The notes under the pieces are model-generated. The model ran no database searches and was not told the origin of the DNA. It saw only the letters and a list, made by a program, of their open reading frames with translations. This document shows positions 1 to 37,550 of a DNA stretch of 64,000 nucleotides, piece after piece. A program made the position numbers and the translations under genes. Source of the DNA: Apostichopus japonicus (lineage: Eukaryota > Echinodermata > Holothuroidea > Aspidochirotida > Stichopodidae); assembly GCF_037975245.1 (NCBI RefSeq), contig NC_092567.1, positions 22,010,876 to 22,074,875 of the forward strand, given 5' to 3'. The stretch's first letter is position 1. Each line of letters begins with the position of its first letter.

Positions 1-2
1 TT

Positions 3-23556
<23,554 letters not shown>

Positions 23557-23907
23557 GTGTCTTTAAGGCAAAGGCTACTGCTTCAAGGAGAGTTCAGAAT
23601 CTTAGAGAGAGAGAGTCAGAGGGTCTGCTTACATAGACAAAGTTAGCACTTGCCTGTATGGTCAATGTTCATTGCTACCAAAAAAGGCTAAATGTCTTTG
23701 AGGCTGGTAAATGGTCGATGGAGTCTGTGTTATAAGTAGAGGGGGCTGTTGTAGATTAAACAGAGAGCTCTGGACAGGTTTTGTTGCTGTCGTGAACTGC
23801 TGCACAAACTGTTTGTGTTTCTCGACTAAAGCCGATGAGACTTAGAACGGACAGACTCTTGATCAGTCGTAGCTTTAAGCATGCCCGCACTTGCCCGACT
23901 ATCCACG

Positions 23908-24215
23908 GTGAGAGCGTGGTGGCCAATTGGCTAAGGCGTCGGACTCATGATCCAAGGATTGCTGGTTCGATTTCTGCCTAGTTCATTACGTTGTGTCCTT
24001 GGGCAAGATGCTTTATCTCACTTGCCTTTCTCCACCCAGGGGTTAAATGGGTACCTGTGAGGTAACTTGTCATTGGGCGCAGTATATAACTGCTGCCGAC
24101 TGGAGGGATTGTCTCTGGGACAGGTTATCATTGACCAGGGGTAATATAATGTCTGTAAAGCGCTCTGAGACCTATCGCTGGTATAAAGCGCTATATAAAA
24201 AGCAAATATTAGTAT
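23908..24215 (+). mobile_element. tRNA-derived SINE downstream of SETDB1
   Basis: The head resembles a tRNA: A box TGGCCAATTGG at about 23920-23930 and B box GGTTCGATTT near 23965. The anticodon arm has loop CTCATGA, giving a CAT anticodon (Met-like). The body contains TCCTTGGGCAAGATGCTTTA and CTCCACCCAGGGGTTAAATG, text typical of widespread animal SINEs. The 3' end has CTGTAAAGCGCTCTGAGACC and AAAGCGCTATATAAAAAG. The T stem and acceptor are degenerate, so it is not a working tRNA gene. Confidence 0.85.
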
Positions 24216-27200
24216 TGAGTCGGTCGGGCAGTTTGTGGCAGGCTTTAAAGCTGAATGAAGAGATATCCTTCCTAGTTCATGAGTTGTTGGGTTTTCTGTG
24301 CTACAAGGTTCAAAAAGGGTTAGTATTAGGTTGGGTAGCCAAACGTTATTTCTACCATAGGTTAGAAATATTTTGAGCAATAGTTGTAAAAGTAGTAGGC
24401 AAAACAATCAGAGGATTATCCGTTCCCTCTTGGAGAATTTGCAGGTTTGAGTGGTTCGAATAGTTGACGATACCTATGTGTTAGCAGGATAGCTTGGGTA
24501 GCAGTGTTTTAATGCTACCATGATTTATTCAAGAAATGTTAGACAGCAGGAAATTGTGGTATTAAAGCAAGAGAAGGATACCTTTACCAAAGGAAGGAAC
24601 AAATGAGTACCTTTTTCTTGGGTACTGGCCTTTTTCATCCTTTGACAGATGCTGCATTTACCCTTGTTGGTACTTAAATGTTTTTTTTCATAACAATTTT
24701 GGGCATATTTTAAGCATTTGGAAGTTATGTCCTTAAGAATAATTTTATTTTTTTCCTAAAACTTACGTGTGGCTTAGGAAGGTGTTGGCAAGCCAGAATC
24801 TCTTTGTCTCACATCTGGGCATACCTCTGTCCCTGTCATAGTATGTCTGAGACTTGTACATTTATGTATGCTGGTTACCCTTGGAGAAAAAGGAAGAAAG
24901 ACTAGCAGCTACATCGAAAAGACATACTTTAAAATCTTAAAATCTTCCAAGGCTGTAACGATAGGCTGATTTAACTTGACACCTTGAACCCAGTGTTACT
25001 ATAATGACAATGGTCATGTCTTTTCATCATAAACTATTCATTCATTCATGAACTCGTGTCACAACAGAAGGAAAATTTGGTGAAGGAGTTGAGCTGGAAA
25101 AGAAATCATATAAAAGAAGGATTGGAATAGAGAAAGATGCTTACTCTTCTTGCTAAGAGTGTATTGATGGGTTTCATCTATGTATCAGTTCTTGGACCCG
25201 TCATATTCAACTAAATTAATTTTCCCACTGACGACACCAACGATCAAACACTCCCTCCCACTTATGTAACCAGAGTACATGGTGGGTTGAAAATAATTGT
25301 TTCTATATTATTTTTTGGTGTCAGTTGAGCTAGTGGTGCAATAGCTATATTCTACGCATCATGTTATGTTGCTATAGCAACAGCTATAGCTACAGCTGGT
25401 GTGGGGGAGGGAGGGGGTTAGAGAAGTATTAAAATATAAAAATTGCCGTCCTACCCAGGAGATTAAAGTATATTTCACTGTCATTGCATTACGATCAATT
25501 TTCAAATTTTGTCGATCAATATGGCCAGAAAAAAATGAGTAAGATTGGTTATTCGTGACAAGGTGTAATTAGTGAGGCATCTGTGATTTATGCATGAGAA
25601 GGGAATGCTACTATATGACTGATGGATGTCTCCTTTGACATTTGGTACATCAAATTTGGAATATTTGTTTAGCAGTCAGAGTTCTATGAAATCCATGCTT
25701 TATTGAAAAATGTTTCCTGAGAATTTTAACTTCCTCTTTGGGAGAAGTTCTTTTATACCAAAATTATAAATGAGACAAAGCTCATAGGATATGGTGATCT
25801 CACTCATTCATTCTGTTGTGACCAGTTGCCATCATGCAATTGAACCAAAACTTTAAGATATGCTCTCAGGATACGGTCACACATTATGATACAGACGATT
25901 TCAGAATAATCAAGTGCTGCCAATTGGACGATTATTTTTTAACCGTTCTTTAAGAAGTAGATCTTACAAATTTCTTGCACTCAAACTTTTACTAATATTC
26001 ATAACATTATTTCAGCCTCATAGGTTCTTTGTCTGAGCTAAGCTTATCATTATGTTAGTTATTTCTTTCACATTGAAAGTATTGGTGTGGGGAGGGGGGG
26101 GGAGGGGAGGTACTGTGACATCACCCATTAATACAATATATTGATATGATTGAAAACGATAACACCATGAGATGTCATTTTGAATCAGGATATCCCGCAA
26201 ATGGAACAAGATTATTTTTTTTAAACTCTCCCTCACAATTAATTTCAAATACACAAGGTTACCGTCAATATGTGGGTCTGCTTTTTCCTTGAATGCAGAT
26301 GTGTCATTTGTTTCATTTCATTTGCGAGATTTGATGTCGAAAAGCACAAAATGTCGTCTGTGGTCAGGGGTGGATCAATTGGCTTTACCTGTCCGAGCTG
26401 CCAAGTTGTGGTACCAAGGGCGCTGATTTCTTCCTGGATGTGATTTTTTTTTGGGGGGGAGGGGGGCTAGTTTTCATGCAAGGATCCAAAATGCACCATT
26501 TCCTTCTAGGACCTAGCCCTGCTGGTCGTACCCCCAAGTCCATCCCTGTCTGTTGTTTACCACAGATGATTCTACACGGTCATTTGAAGCACAAACTAAT
26601 ATGGTCAGGTGTTTATTTGTATTCCTTTAATTTTTTTAATTTTTTTTATATCTTTGTAAGAGGGTTCCAGTGTTTTTGTAAGGAGGAGTTCACATATCAT
26701 AGCATGGTCGAATATTGTGAACTGTTTAGACTAATATTACGAATATTCCATACATTTGTTAAATTCAGATTAGTGATAAATCTTGAAGATTTAGTATTCA
26801 ATTTGGTATGGTAATTGGTAAATAATGAACATTAACTAATTGCTGAAATAATGAATTTGAAGAAGTGTTACATTCAATGATTTTGTAACTTAAAATATCT
26901 CTGTTAGCATTGTAGATAATCGTGTGAATGTTGTTCAGTAAATCATAATGTTTAATGCCTAAAAAAACAAAATGTTTCTGTTTTGAAATAATTGATTATC
27001 TTTTTCTGTGAAGTGCATGGGGGCGGGGAGTCTTTGCTATAAATGTTGAACCCTGTTACATTGAGTGTTCTTAATGTTAAATATCGCCACCCCTCTTTGT
27101 GTCAATTTATAGCTGAAGGTGTTTCATTGTGGATTGAAAAAAAAAAAATGTTTGCTGATGTTGGAATAGTAGGAATGTAATGTTTCCAGTCGTTCTACAG

Positions 27201-27299
27201 TTGTGGCCTGCCATTGTGGGTTTTTTTTAAGTGTCGTAAAAAACATATTTTTCTACCCAATTCGTAGTATGCCTAGGTTTGTTATGATGAAAGAAAACA

Positions 27300-27311
27300 A
27301 ATAAAAATAAA
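27300..27311 (+). terminator. Candidate polyadenylation signals for SETDB1
   Basis: Two adjacent AATAAA hexamers. Distance from the stop is large, so this could also be chance in AT-rich DNA. Confidence 0.35.
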
Positions 27312-28470
27312 TATTTTGGATGACGTCATAATTCATTGATGCGATTGATCATTTATCTTCTGTACTTTACTATCTTGTTCCGCTCCTTCTTCATCTCTTT
27401 CTTTGATCCCTTTTTTCTTTTTTCTTTTTTTTTTTCCAAATTTAAAGGGTGTGAAGACTCGCGCACAAAGAAACGTCTCATGCCGGTAATCTGCCCTAGT
27501 TTCGAATGAGGTGTAACAGAAGTGTTAGACACCACCATCGATCCCAGAAAATACACACACCGCTTGCTACCGTCGGTAATTAGACACTAGTGTACAGTCA
27601 ATACATACAGCTACGGTCAATACCCACAACACAGTGTACATAGCAGCGTGGACATCTCAGGTCTAGATAAAAGATAACAAGGTATCACTTTTCATTACTG
27701 TCTGCATTTTGTAGCGACAAGAAGAAACTTCACTTGCAAGCAACGGAAAGTTAACTTTTCAGAGCGCGGTTTGGGGTGAGTCTTCAATGCATTTAAGGAA
27801 TCTTTGCGATAGTGATGGCGTGTTGTGTGCGTGTGTATGTTGTTCGGAAAGCTATTATTGTATAGGTCATTCCGTGCCAGTGTTTGGTGCAGCTTCCGTA
27901 TAAGAACAAAATAACTTACATTAAGGACAACATATTTTCTTCTTCTTTAGGGAAGGGAAGGAGGTGTATTGGGTAAAGGACGTGACGAATTAATTGGCAA
28001 AGGTGACAAATTTGATACAACCTTATGACAAGTCAATTTCTTTTGAGTGCAAACTGTGTAACACGGTTCTTTTGAAATTTTTGTCTATAGAGTGTTGATG
28101 AGAAAATGTTGGGGACAATTTTCTTTTAAACCCACTTTATGTGGGTTAATACCTCTGTCAAATTGAGTGTGGGAAAGGAGCTAGCAAAATGTAGGACGAC
28201 CATGAAAAATGGAATAAAAAACTGGCACTCAAAAAATCTGTGTTTATCCTCGATTCCCCTCTCTCGAAAGTCGTGAGAAGGGGGTGGAGGGGGGGGAGGG
28301 TCTTTTGATGGGTGATTGGTTTTTGCAATGTTTGATGCAACAACTTTCAACCGTTATGTTGTCGTGGGTGACTTTTTTTTTTTAAATGGCTGGTCCTAAG
28401 ATACAATTATGTACTCCTTTATGCAACTTGTGATTGGAATTGTTAAACTGTTTAGGTTGTAATTTACTTG

Positions 28471-28587
28471 TTATATACTTAGGTACTTTACTCTTAGATT
28501 CCTTTAAATACTCTCTTCATCACTACTGTACATGTTACATACTTAGGTACTTTACTCTTGGAGTCCTTTAAATACTCTCTTTATCAC
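28471..28587. repeat. 64-bp period tandem duplication
   Basis: Copies at 28471-28523 and 28535-28587 share ACTTAGGTACTTTACTCTT and CCTTTAAATACTCTCTT with few differences. Confidence 0.85.
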
Positions 28588-29667
28588 GTGGTTGAGGGGT
28601 GGAAGTTGGGCCCGTTGTCTTTGTACTGCCTCTCCCCCCCCCCCCCCCCCTCAGACGTCTACTTGGTGACTGAACTATTTTATTTGGTGTCTTACTTCTT
28701 ACTCAATTTTAATGTTATTGCGCTTAATTCTCTGTTTATGAATAAAAAAATATTTATCATTAGCAGGCGAACAAACTCAAAGAGTTGTTTTCCCGAGTAA
28801 TAACTTCCTATTCGACTCACCATGCATATTCATGTCTCCATGGCTACCAGTTTGACGTAAAAAAGTGGGGAAACATGGTACGGTTCGAATATTTGAACAA
28901 AGTGCGAATATTCACACAACAATTACAAACTACCATTCATAACTGGCGGATCGAGAGTGGTGCTTAGTCATTTATTGACTAGAAACGGTCACCAACATAA
29001 AGAAGAAAAATATATGATTCTGCTTTTCGTCTTACAAAATGAATGAAAGGACACATAACTTATTGCCGTACATAAACATGAAAACAACTTACTCATAAGA
29101 AGGATCCTTTTTGCGTCATGATAGTGACTAAAGGTAAATAAACAAGTAGCAATGACAACCAAAAACAACCACAACAACAACGTAGAAACGTAACGTAAAC
29201 TCAGATGTATTTGTTTAGACACACAATCATAAAGAGAAAAGTATTACTGTTCGTCATACGGAGAAGGAGGAAAACAAGGAGAACGAGGAGGGGAAGGAAT
29301 CAAAGCTTAGACATCTCCCTATATTTCTTCAGCAAATGAAGATTAAATCAGCAGCGGGTAAATAATGTAATTATTACATTCTCAACATTCGTCTCCTTGA
29401 CAAGTTTGGATAATAGTACAAAAAAACATATCACAATTGCAAAATTTCTATAAAGAAAAGAAAATATAGTCTTTCAAATAGTTAGAATTTGCAAAAGGTG
29501 ACAAAGCAAGTTAATGAGTGACTTGGGAATTTTGACTATCGCTTGAGGTGTAGAGTGGGTCGACTTGTTTGGCACTTAGTGCCCCCGGGATATATCCTTG
29601 CTGACTTTTCTTAAGATCTTTTATAAAATGTATCTTGCAGGCTTCATCGCCACGAAGACGCACGACA

Positions 29668-29898
<231 letters not shown>

Positions 29899-30489
29899 CC
29901 CTGAATAAGTTCTCTTCTAGTGCGTCTGTTTCTTACAACTCTGGCCAAAGATAATACCAAAAGACCCATAGAAATTAAATTTCTGGCCTCACGTTACCGT
30001 AAAGGCAAAAAACGTTAAACGAAATATAGTACATACAATAACGTATACAGATACTACTTGCACAAGAAATAACAATAGACCGGATTAGGGAAGTTTTGCA
30101 GTACAAAGGGTCGAGGGAAAATACCAAATATGTTTTGCGGAACCTATAGTTAAGATTTGCATGCAAACCAGTTATAATTATTTCATTGTCATGGTAGTGT
30201 AAACGGCTATTGTGACCTTACTACAACCTTATTATTCTCAGCGTATACGGTTTTAAGGTGAAAGTAGCCTTGGAATTCATGCGCTCAAAAACAATATTTA
30301 AAAAATCTGTCTTTTATCACATATCGAACCTTCGAAAGGATCGTCACTGTCCAAGCATTGCCGTAGCTTATATCCCGTCGGTATATGTATACCAAAACAG
30401 AACTAGCATCGTTCGATACAGGTGCCAATAGCCTTCAGTGAAATGACGACCTTCCTTACCGGTTTCGAACCTCTGAACATACAATCATC

Positions 30490-30566
30490 GTCCTTTGCCT
30501 ATAGTTGGTTAGGCTGTCCGCATATAAAGCGGGAGGCCCGGGTTTGAATTCCGGTTGAGGTTGGAC
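30490..30566 (+). pseudogene. tRNA-like relic or SINE head
   Basis: A tRNA-like fold is visible: an A-box-like TATAGTTGGTTAGG, an anticodon stem TCCGC/GCGGG around loop ATATAAA (anticodon ATA), and a T arm CCGGG/TCCGG around TTTGAAT. It is followed by a T run that could stop pol III. The D arm is short and the acceptor stem pairs poorly. A SINE head or tRNA pseudogene is likelier than a functional tRNA. Confidence 0.55.
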
Positions 30567-30654
30567 GTTTTTTTTTAACTGTGGACTTTCCAACTCATTA
30601 CAATTTCATGTTTTTCTACAATTTTTTCTACAATAAATAAAAAAGAAGGAAAAA

Positions 30655-31005
30655 AAAATATATATATATCACCATATATATCACCATATATATATATCAC
30701 CATATATATCACCATATATATATCACCATATATATATCACCATATATATCACCATATATATATCACCATATATATATATCACCATATATATATCACCATA
30801 TATATATCACCATATTTCACCATTTATATCACCATATATTTCACCATATATATCACCATATATATATCACCATATATATATCACCATATATATATATCAC
30901 CATATATATATATCACCATATATATATCACCATATATATCACCATATATATCACCATATATATCACCATATATATCGCCATATATATCACCATATATATA
31001 TCACC

Positions 31006-31035
<30 letters not shown>
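30655..31035. repeat. ATATATCACCAT minisatellite
   Basis: About 27 copies of a 12-16 bp unit made of a variable (AT)n spacer and a constant CACCAT block, e.g. CACCATATATATCACCATAT. The final copies run into pure (TA)n. Confidence 0.95.
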
Positions 31036-31036
<1 letters not shown>

Positions 31037-31049
31037 CATTAATATATGA

Positions 31050-31236
31050 TATGTCCATATGTTACCATATCACCTGAGCCTTCCGTGATACGCACTGTTG
31101 AACGAAAATAATATATTCGTCGTGTGATTTTGTCCGATGAAGTACAGACTAACAGTTAAGCACTCTGATTGGACAGAAAGTATCTTTCCATATCTCATAG
31201 AATGGTTGGAAGATTGTACGGTTCCGAGCAAATCTA
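31050..31236. repeat. Upstream copy of a ~190-bp direct duplication
   Basis: Shares TATGTTACCATATCA, CACTGTTGA, CGTCGTGTGATTTTGTCC, GATGAAGTA, CACTCTGATTGGACA and GTTCCGA.CAAATCT with 31905-32096, in the same order and orientation. Copies are clearly diverged. Confidence 0.85.
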
Positions 31237-31255
31237 ATACATATTCATCAGCAAT

Positions 31256-31660
31256 ATTAACAAGGAAAGGGGTGATTTAACCAGGAATGAGGTGGAAAAT
31301 CAGTTTAATATTAACCAGGATAATGGTGACATCAACCAGGAAATGTTTAATTTAACCAGAAAGGGGTGGAACATTCTGTGATATTAACCAGGATAGTATT
31401 AGCATCAACCAGGAAATGTTTGTAAATATCACAAGGAATGAGGTGAATACCCATTGATATTAACCAGGACAGTGTCAAAATTTCACCACGAAATTTAACC
31501 AGGCTTTCCTGGTTATATCTACCAGGATTTTGTTAAAATCTCATTAACCAGGCAACTTGATGAAAACAACCAGGATATATAGGGTAGCATATAAACGCAA
31601 CTCCTGGTGAAAATTTCACCAGGAACTGGTGAAATTTCACCATGTTGTTTTTAGAGTGTA
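31256..31660. repeat. Interspersed AACCAGGA motif array, possible mobile-element end
   Basis: At least eleven ACCAGG motifs in the plus orientation, mostly TTAACCAGGA or ATCAACCAGGAAATG, with two CCTGGT inversions, about every 25-45 bp. The block ends with palindromic GGTGAAAATTTCACC and GGTGAAATTTCACC, then GTTGTTTTTAGAGTGTA, which resembles the terminus of some animal DNA transposons. I found no matching left terminus. Confidence 0.65.
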
Positions 31661-31689
31661 GGCCTATACGTAGGCCTTCATTCGTTATA

Positions 31690-31845
31690 ATTATCAAATA
31701 CGTACGTGATAATCACTACATAAGTACGTAGTAATTATTACGTACGTACGTAATAACACTACGTACGTACGTAGTAATTATCACGTACGTACGTGATAAC
31801 ACTACGTACGTACGTAGTATTATTACGTACGTACGTAATAATTTT
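31690..31845. repeat. Phased array of ACGTACGTACGT palindromes
   Basis: Self-complementary TACGTACGTACGTA cores start near 31739, 31760, 31782, 31803 and 31824, a 21-bp spacing, with two weaker cores before them. Spacers are TAATAACAC or GTAATTATC type. Confidence 0.9.
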
Positions 31846-31904
31846 TTTTTAACCATGTCCTCTATAGGTCTTCGTAGAAAACCATCAATAGATAACTGCG
31901 TAAT

Positions 31905-32096
31905 ACATATGTTAATATGTTACCATATCAGCTGTTTACATGCACTGTTGATCAAACATAGTATATTAACGTCGTGTGATTTTGTCCGATGAAGTAAACA
32001 GACTTTGTACAGTTAAACACTCTGATTGGACAAAAAATGAGGTCATTCCATTTCTCTTGGAAGGGTTAAACAATTGCACCGTTCCGAACAAATCTT
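31905..32096. repeat. Downstream copy of the ~190-bp direct duplication
   Basis: Partner of 31050-31236, ending about 680 bp before the TNFR-like start codon. The two copies bracket the AACCAGGA and ACGT arrays. Confidence 0.85.
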
Positions 32097-32779
32097 ATGT
32101 CTTGGCAAAACACGTGAAATACCTATCATTTTGTCGCTGCTAATCGTAACAAAAATTTATTTTACATATCATTTTCATGATTTACTAACAACAAATTTGT
32201 AAAATCAACTAAATACAAAGTTCATTTAAGCAATTATTTACAAAATGGAAAATGAAAATACCTATCTGTATAGTGGATAGGCCTTAACCAATCGGAAGTA
32301 AACCGGATTTTGTATACTTCCAAAAGTTTTCAATGAACGCGACGAATGGTGTTATAATAGTATTCGTTTAGAAGTCGATCAAAGTTGTTGTGTTTTTTAA
32401 GAGCTCGTGAATATAACCTGCCAGACGCATCAGTTCAGTTTCTACAAGATTGAAATTTATTTCTTTAGTCCATTTGTAAACAAGAGGAATGTACTCGACT
32501 TTTGGAATCATTTAGATGAGTTCCAGTATCTTGATGAACAATCGTTGCGAAAACAGAATGATTCCATCGTTACGTGTTATTTTGTCTTCAATTCTGTGAC
32601 GTAACGGTGTTGTAAATAAACATCTGTGCGAAAAAGAGTTGCACATAATATAGCTACTCTGTCCAGCAAAGACTCTTCTGTATACGACGGCTTAGTGTCA
32701 ATACAAGAATTTTGGAAGTATTTTTTTGTGGAATATTCAAGAACAGCATATCCGAACAGACCATAACAATTGGAAAACC

Positions 32780-35477
<2,698 letters not shown>

Positions 35478-35539
35478 ACTTAACAAGTAAATATATAACA
35501 TGTGTAATATAAGAGACAGAGTCTAAGAAACGATATGTA

Positions 35540-35616
35540 AGAATTATATATAATATATATATTAATATATCTAATAATATATGTAATATATAATATATAT
35601 ATTCTATTATATATAT

Positions 35617-35649
<33 letters not shown>

Positions 35650-35652
35650 ATA
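35540..35652. repeat. (TA)n-rich tract
   Basis: Imperfect TATATAATA repeat in the probable 3' UTR of the TNFR-like gene. Confidence 0.9.
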
Positions 35653-36041
35653 TGGTCAATATTTCTGAATGAGGGAGGAGAGCTCTGTGGAGGGGGAGGG
35701 GGGGGGAGGGGGTGGGCGGGAGTGGTGGAGAGTGAGTTAAACAACTACAAGAAAAGTTCTCGTTTTACCGCTACGTCATATATATAAATGTCAATTCAAA
35801 AACAGATTGGGCTGGGGGACGTGCGGCGGGCGGAGTTACGAAGAATCAATGAAAAGGTTATGATTCATACTTCCGTAATCATATCGGTTCGACATACCTT
35901 TAGGGCCTACCCGACAGAAAAGGGGAACTCTACGTTATTGTTAAATTTCAATACACCCGGCAATTTTATCAAGCACTAAAATATCTTTTTCAACAGAACA
36001 ATAAGTTTTAGAACTGTGGTGCACTGATGCAAAAAGACAGG

Positions 36042-36047
36042 AATAAA
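36042..36047 (+). terminator. Candidate polyadenylation signal for the TNFR-like gene
   Basis: AATAAA 565 bp after the stop codon. It is the first clear hexamer past the (TA)n tract at 35540-35650. Confidence 0.4.
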
Positions 36048-36100
36048 TGAATGGCAAGTTACAGATTTTGAGCTTAAGTGTATAGTACCACATTTGAACC

Positions 36101-36152
36101 TTCTCGGCCTTTTGGCTCAGATCATATGCAGTATATCTGTTCTCTATCTAAG
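36101..36152 (+). pseudogene. U2 snRNA 5'-end relic
   Basis: TTCTCGGCCTTTTGGCTCAG, then ATCATATGCAGTATATCTG and TTCTCTATC, follows the first ~50 nt of U2 snRNA, including stem I and the branch-point-recognition region (GTAGTA becomes CAGTATA). The rest of U2 (Sm site, stems III and IV) is absent and a poly-C run follows. It is a truncated, mutated copy and not a working U2 gene. Confidence 0.7.
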
Positions 36153-37476
36153 CCAGGGTTTACCTTACTTTACCCCCCCCCCCCCCCACGAACCCCCTGT
36201 GGATGTCAGAGTAGTCCACGAGCCCCCAACTTTTCGAGACACGATCTGAGTCATTATTATACTATAATACGCATAACAGTGCTCTGTAAAAGATCAAGTA
36301 TCACATGCATGGTACGGTACTACTATGGCAACATATATGCGTATGGAACGCGAAATGAGTTTGTCGATAGTACGACTTTTGTACATTACCAAATTATATG
36401 GCTGGGAGAATGGATTATTAGTTTGGTTTAGATCGACTCTTCTTAACAAGTATCTGAAGACTTGAGCAAGTCTAAAATATGACGTCATTGAACCACGTGT
36501 ACTTCCAATGTTTATTTTTCAATTTATTTGTATAACAGTGTTTTTTGCTTGTAATGCTCACATTCTACTGTGAATATATGCCATTCAAACACGCGGGAGA
36601 AATGTTGAAACGTATTTGTATCCTAAATAGTGGCACAATGACCTGATGAAATCACAGATTTACTCAAGTTCAGACTGTCATCAGATAAGATTTTTTTTTT
36701 AAACTAGGAGATCTCCTTAACAGAGAAAGATTCTCTCTTAGCTCTTTTGTATGTTTTTGGATTGATGTTTTAATTTTTTTAGTTTATACCAAAGAGGTTT
36801 GATTTGGAGAGATTATTCGGCGGAAAGTCATAAGAAAATGATGTGCATTTCTAAAAAATAATATGGTTGAGGATTGAATGTTTATACACAGATAATATTT
36901 GATAAAATTGATCTTTCTCAAGGATTTCCAGAAATTTTTAACATTTTTTTTTTTTCAACTGGTGGCCAGTAGCTGATTTTTTTTTTCGTATAACGCTTAG
37001 CCGTATGCGTTGAAAGATATTCTTACAGTGTTATCAAGTTTGTTTTTTTTCTCTAGATTTTTACATGGTTATCGACCTTTCTTTTTAAAGAATTGTTAGA
37101 TTAGGATGGTTACATTTTTTTGCAAGAGTTTTCATAGGCGGGTGAAAGGGGGAAAGACAATATGCAGAGAACATATCCCGATTGTTTGATTAATAGTTTA
37201 CGAGTTGATAGTTATTAGTTATATGAGCAAAACATACAACTGTTTCTGCATGGTCAAAGTGTACAGTGTATAGCAAGCCTCCTATACCGTACAATACGTA
37301 CAAAATATTACCATCATATATACTGCAGAAATAGGATGAATATGATGAAAATGATGTATATTTTTATACCTTTATACGGCATTAATATCATTATATTTGG
37401 AGCAGGGGGCAATAGGGGTGTGGGGAAATGTTTCCCGAGGTTTTGAACAAGAGTACAGTTAAATACGTACAAAGAG

Positions 37477-37485
<9 letters not shown>

Positions 37486-37529
<44 letters not shown>

Positions 37530-37550
37530 TAATAAAATATATAAAATAAA
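37486..37550. repeat. (TA)n microsatellite
   Basis: About 60 bp of near-pure TA repeat. Confidence 0.9.

Larger units (their letters stand above)
23557..27330 (+). other. SETDB1: Probable SETDB1 3' UTR / downstream region
   Basis: No coding content follows the stop. The first canonical AATAAA signals that I find are at 27300-27305 and 27306-27311, which would give a ~3.7-kb 3' UTR. A weaker ATTAAA at about 23754 could end transcripts much earlier. The stretch includes a SINE (23908-24215) and otherwise unique AT-rich sequence. The true end cannot be decided without transcripts. Confidence 0.4.

Noticed and set aside
23911-23985. Functional tRNA-Met gene
   Set aside because: Anticodon CAT and A/B boxes are present, but the stems are imperfect and it is fused to a SINE body and tail.
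30490-30566. Functional tRNA with anticodon ATA
   Set aside because: Poor acceptor stem, short D arm and a rare anticodon make a relic or SINE head more likely.
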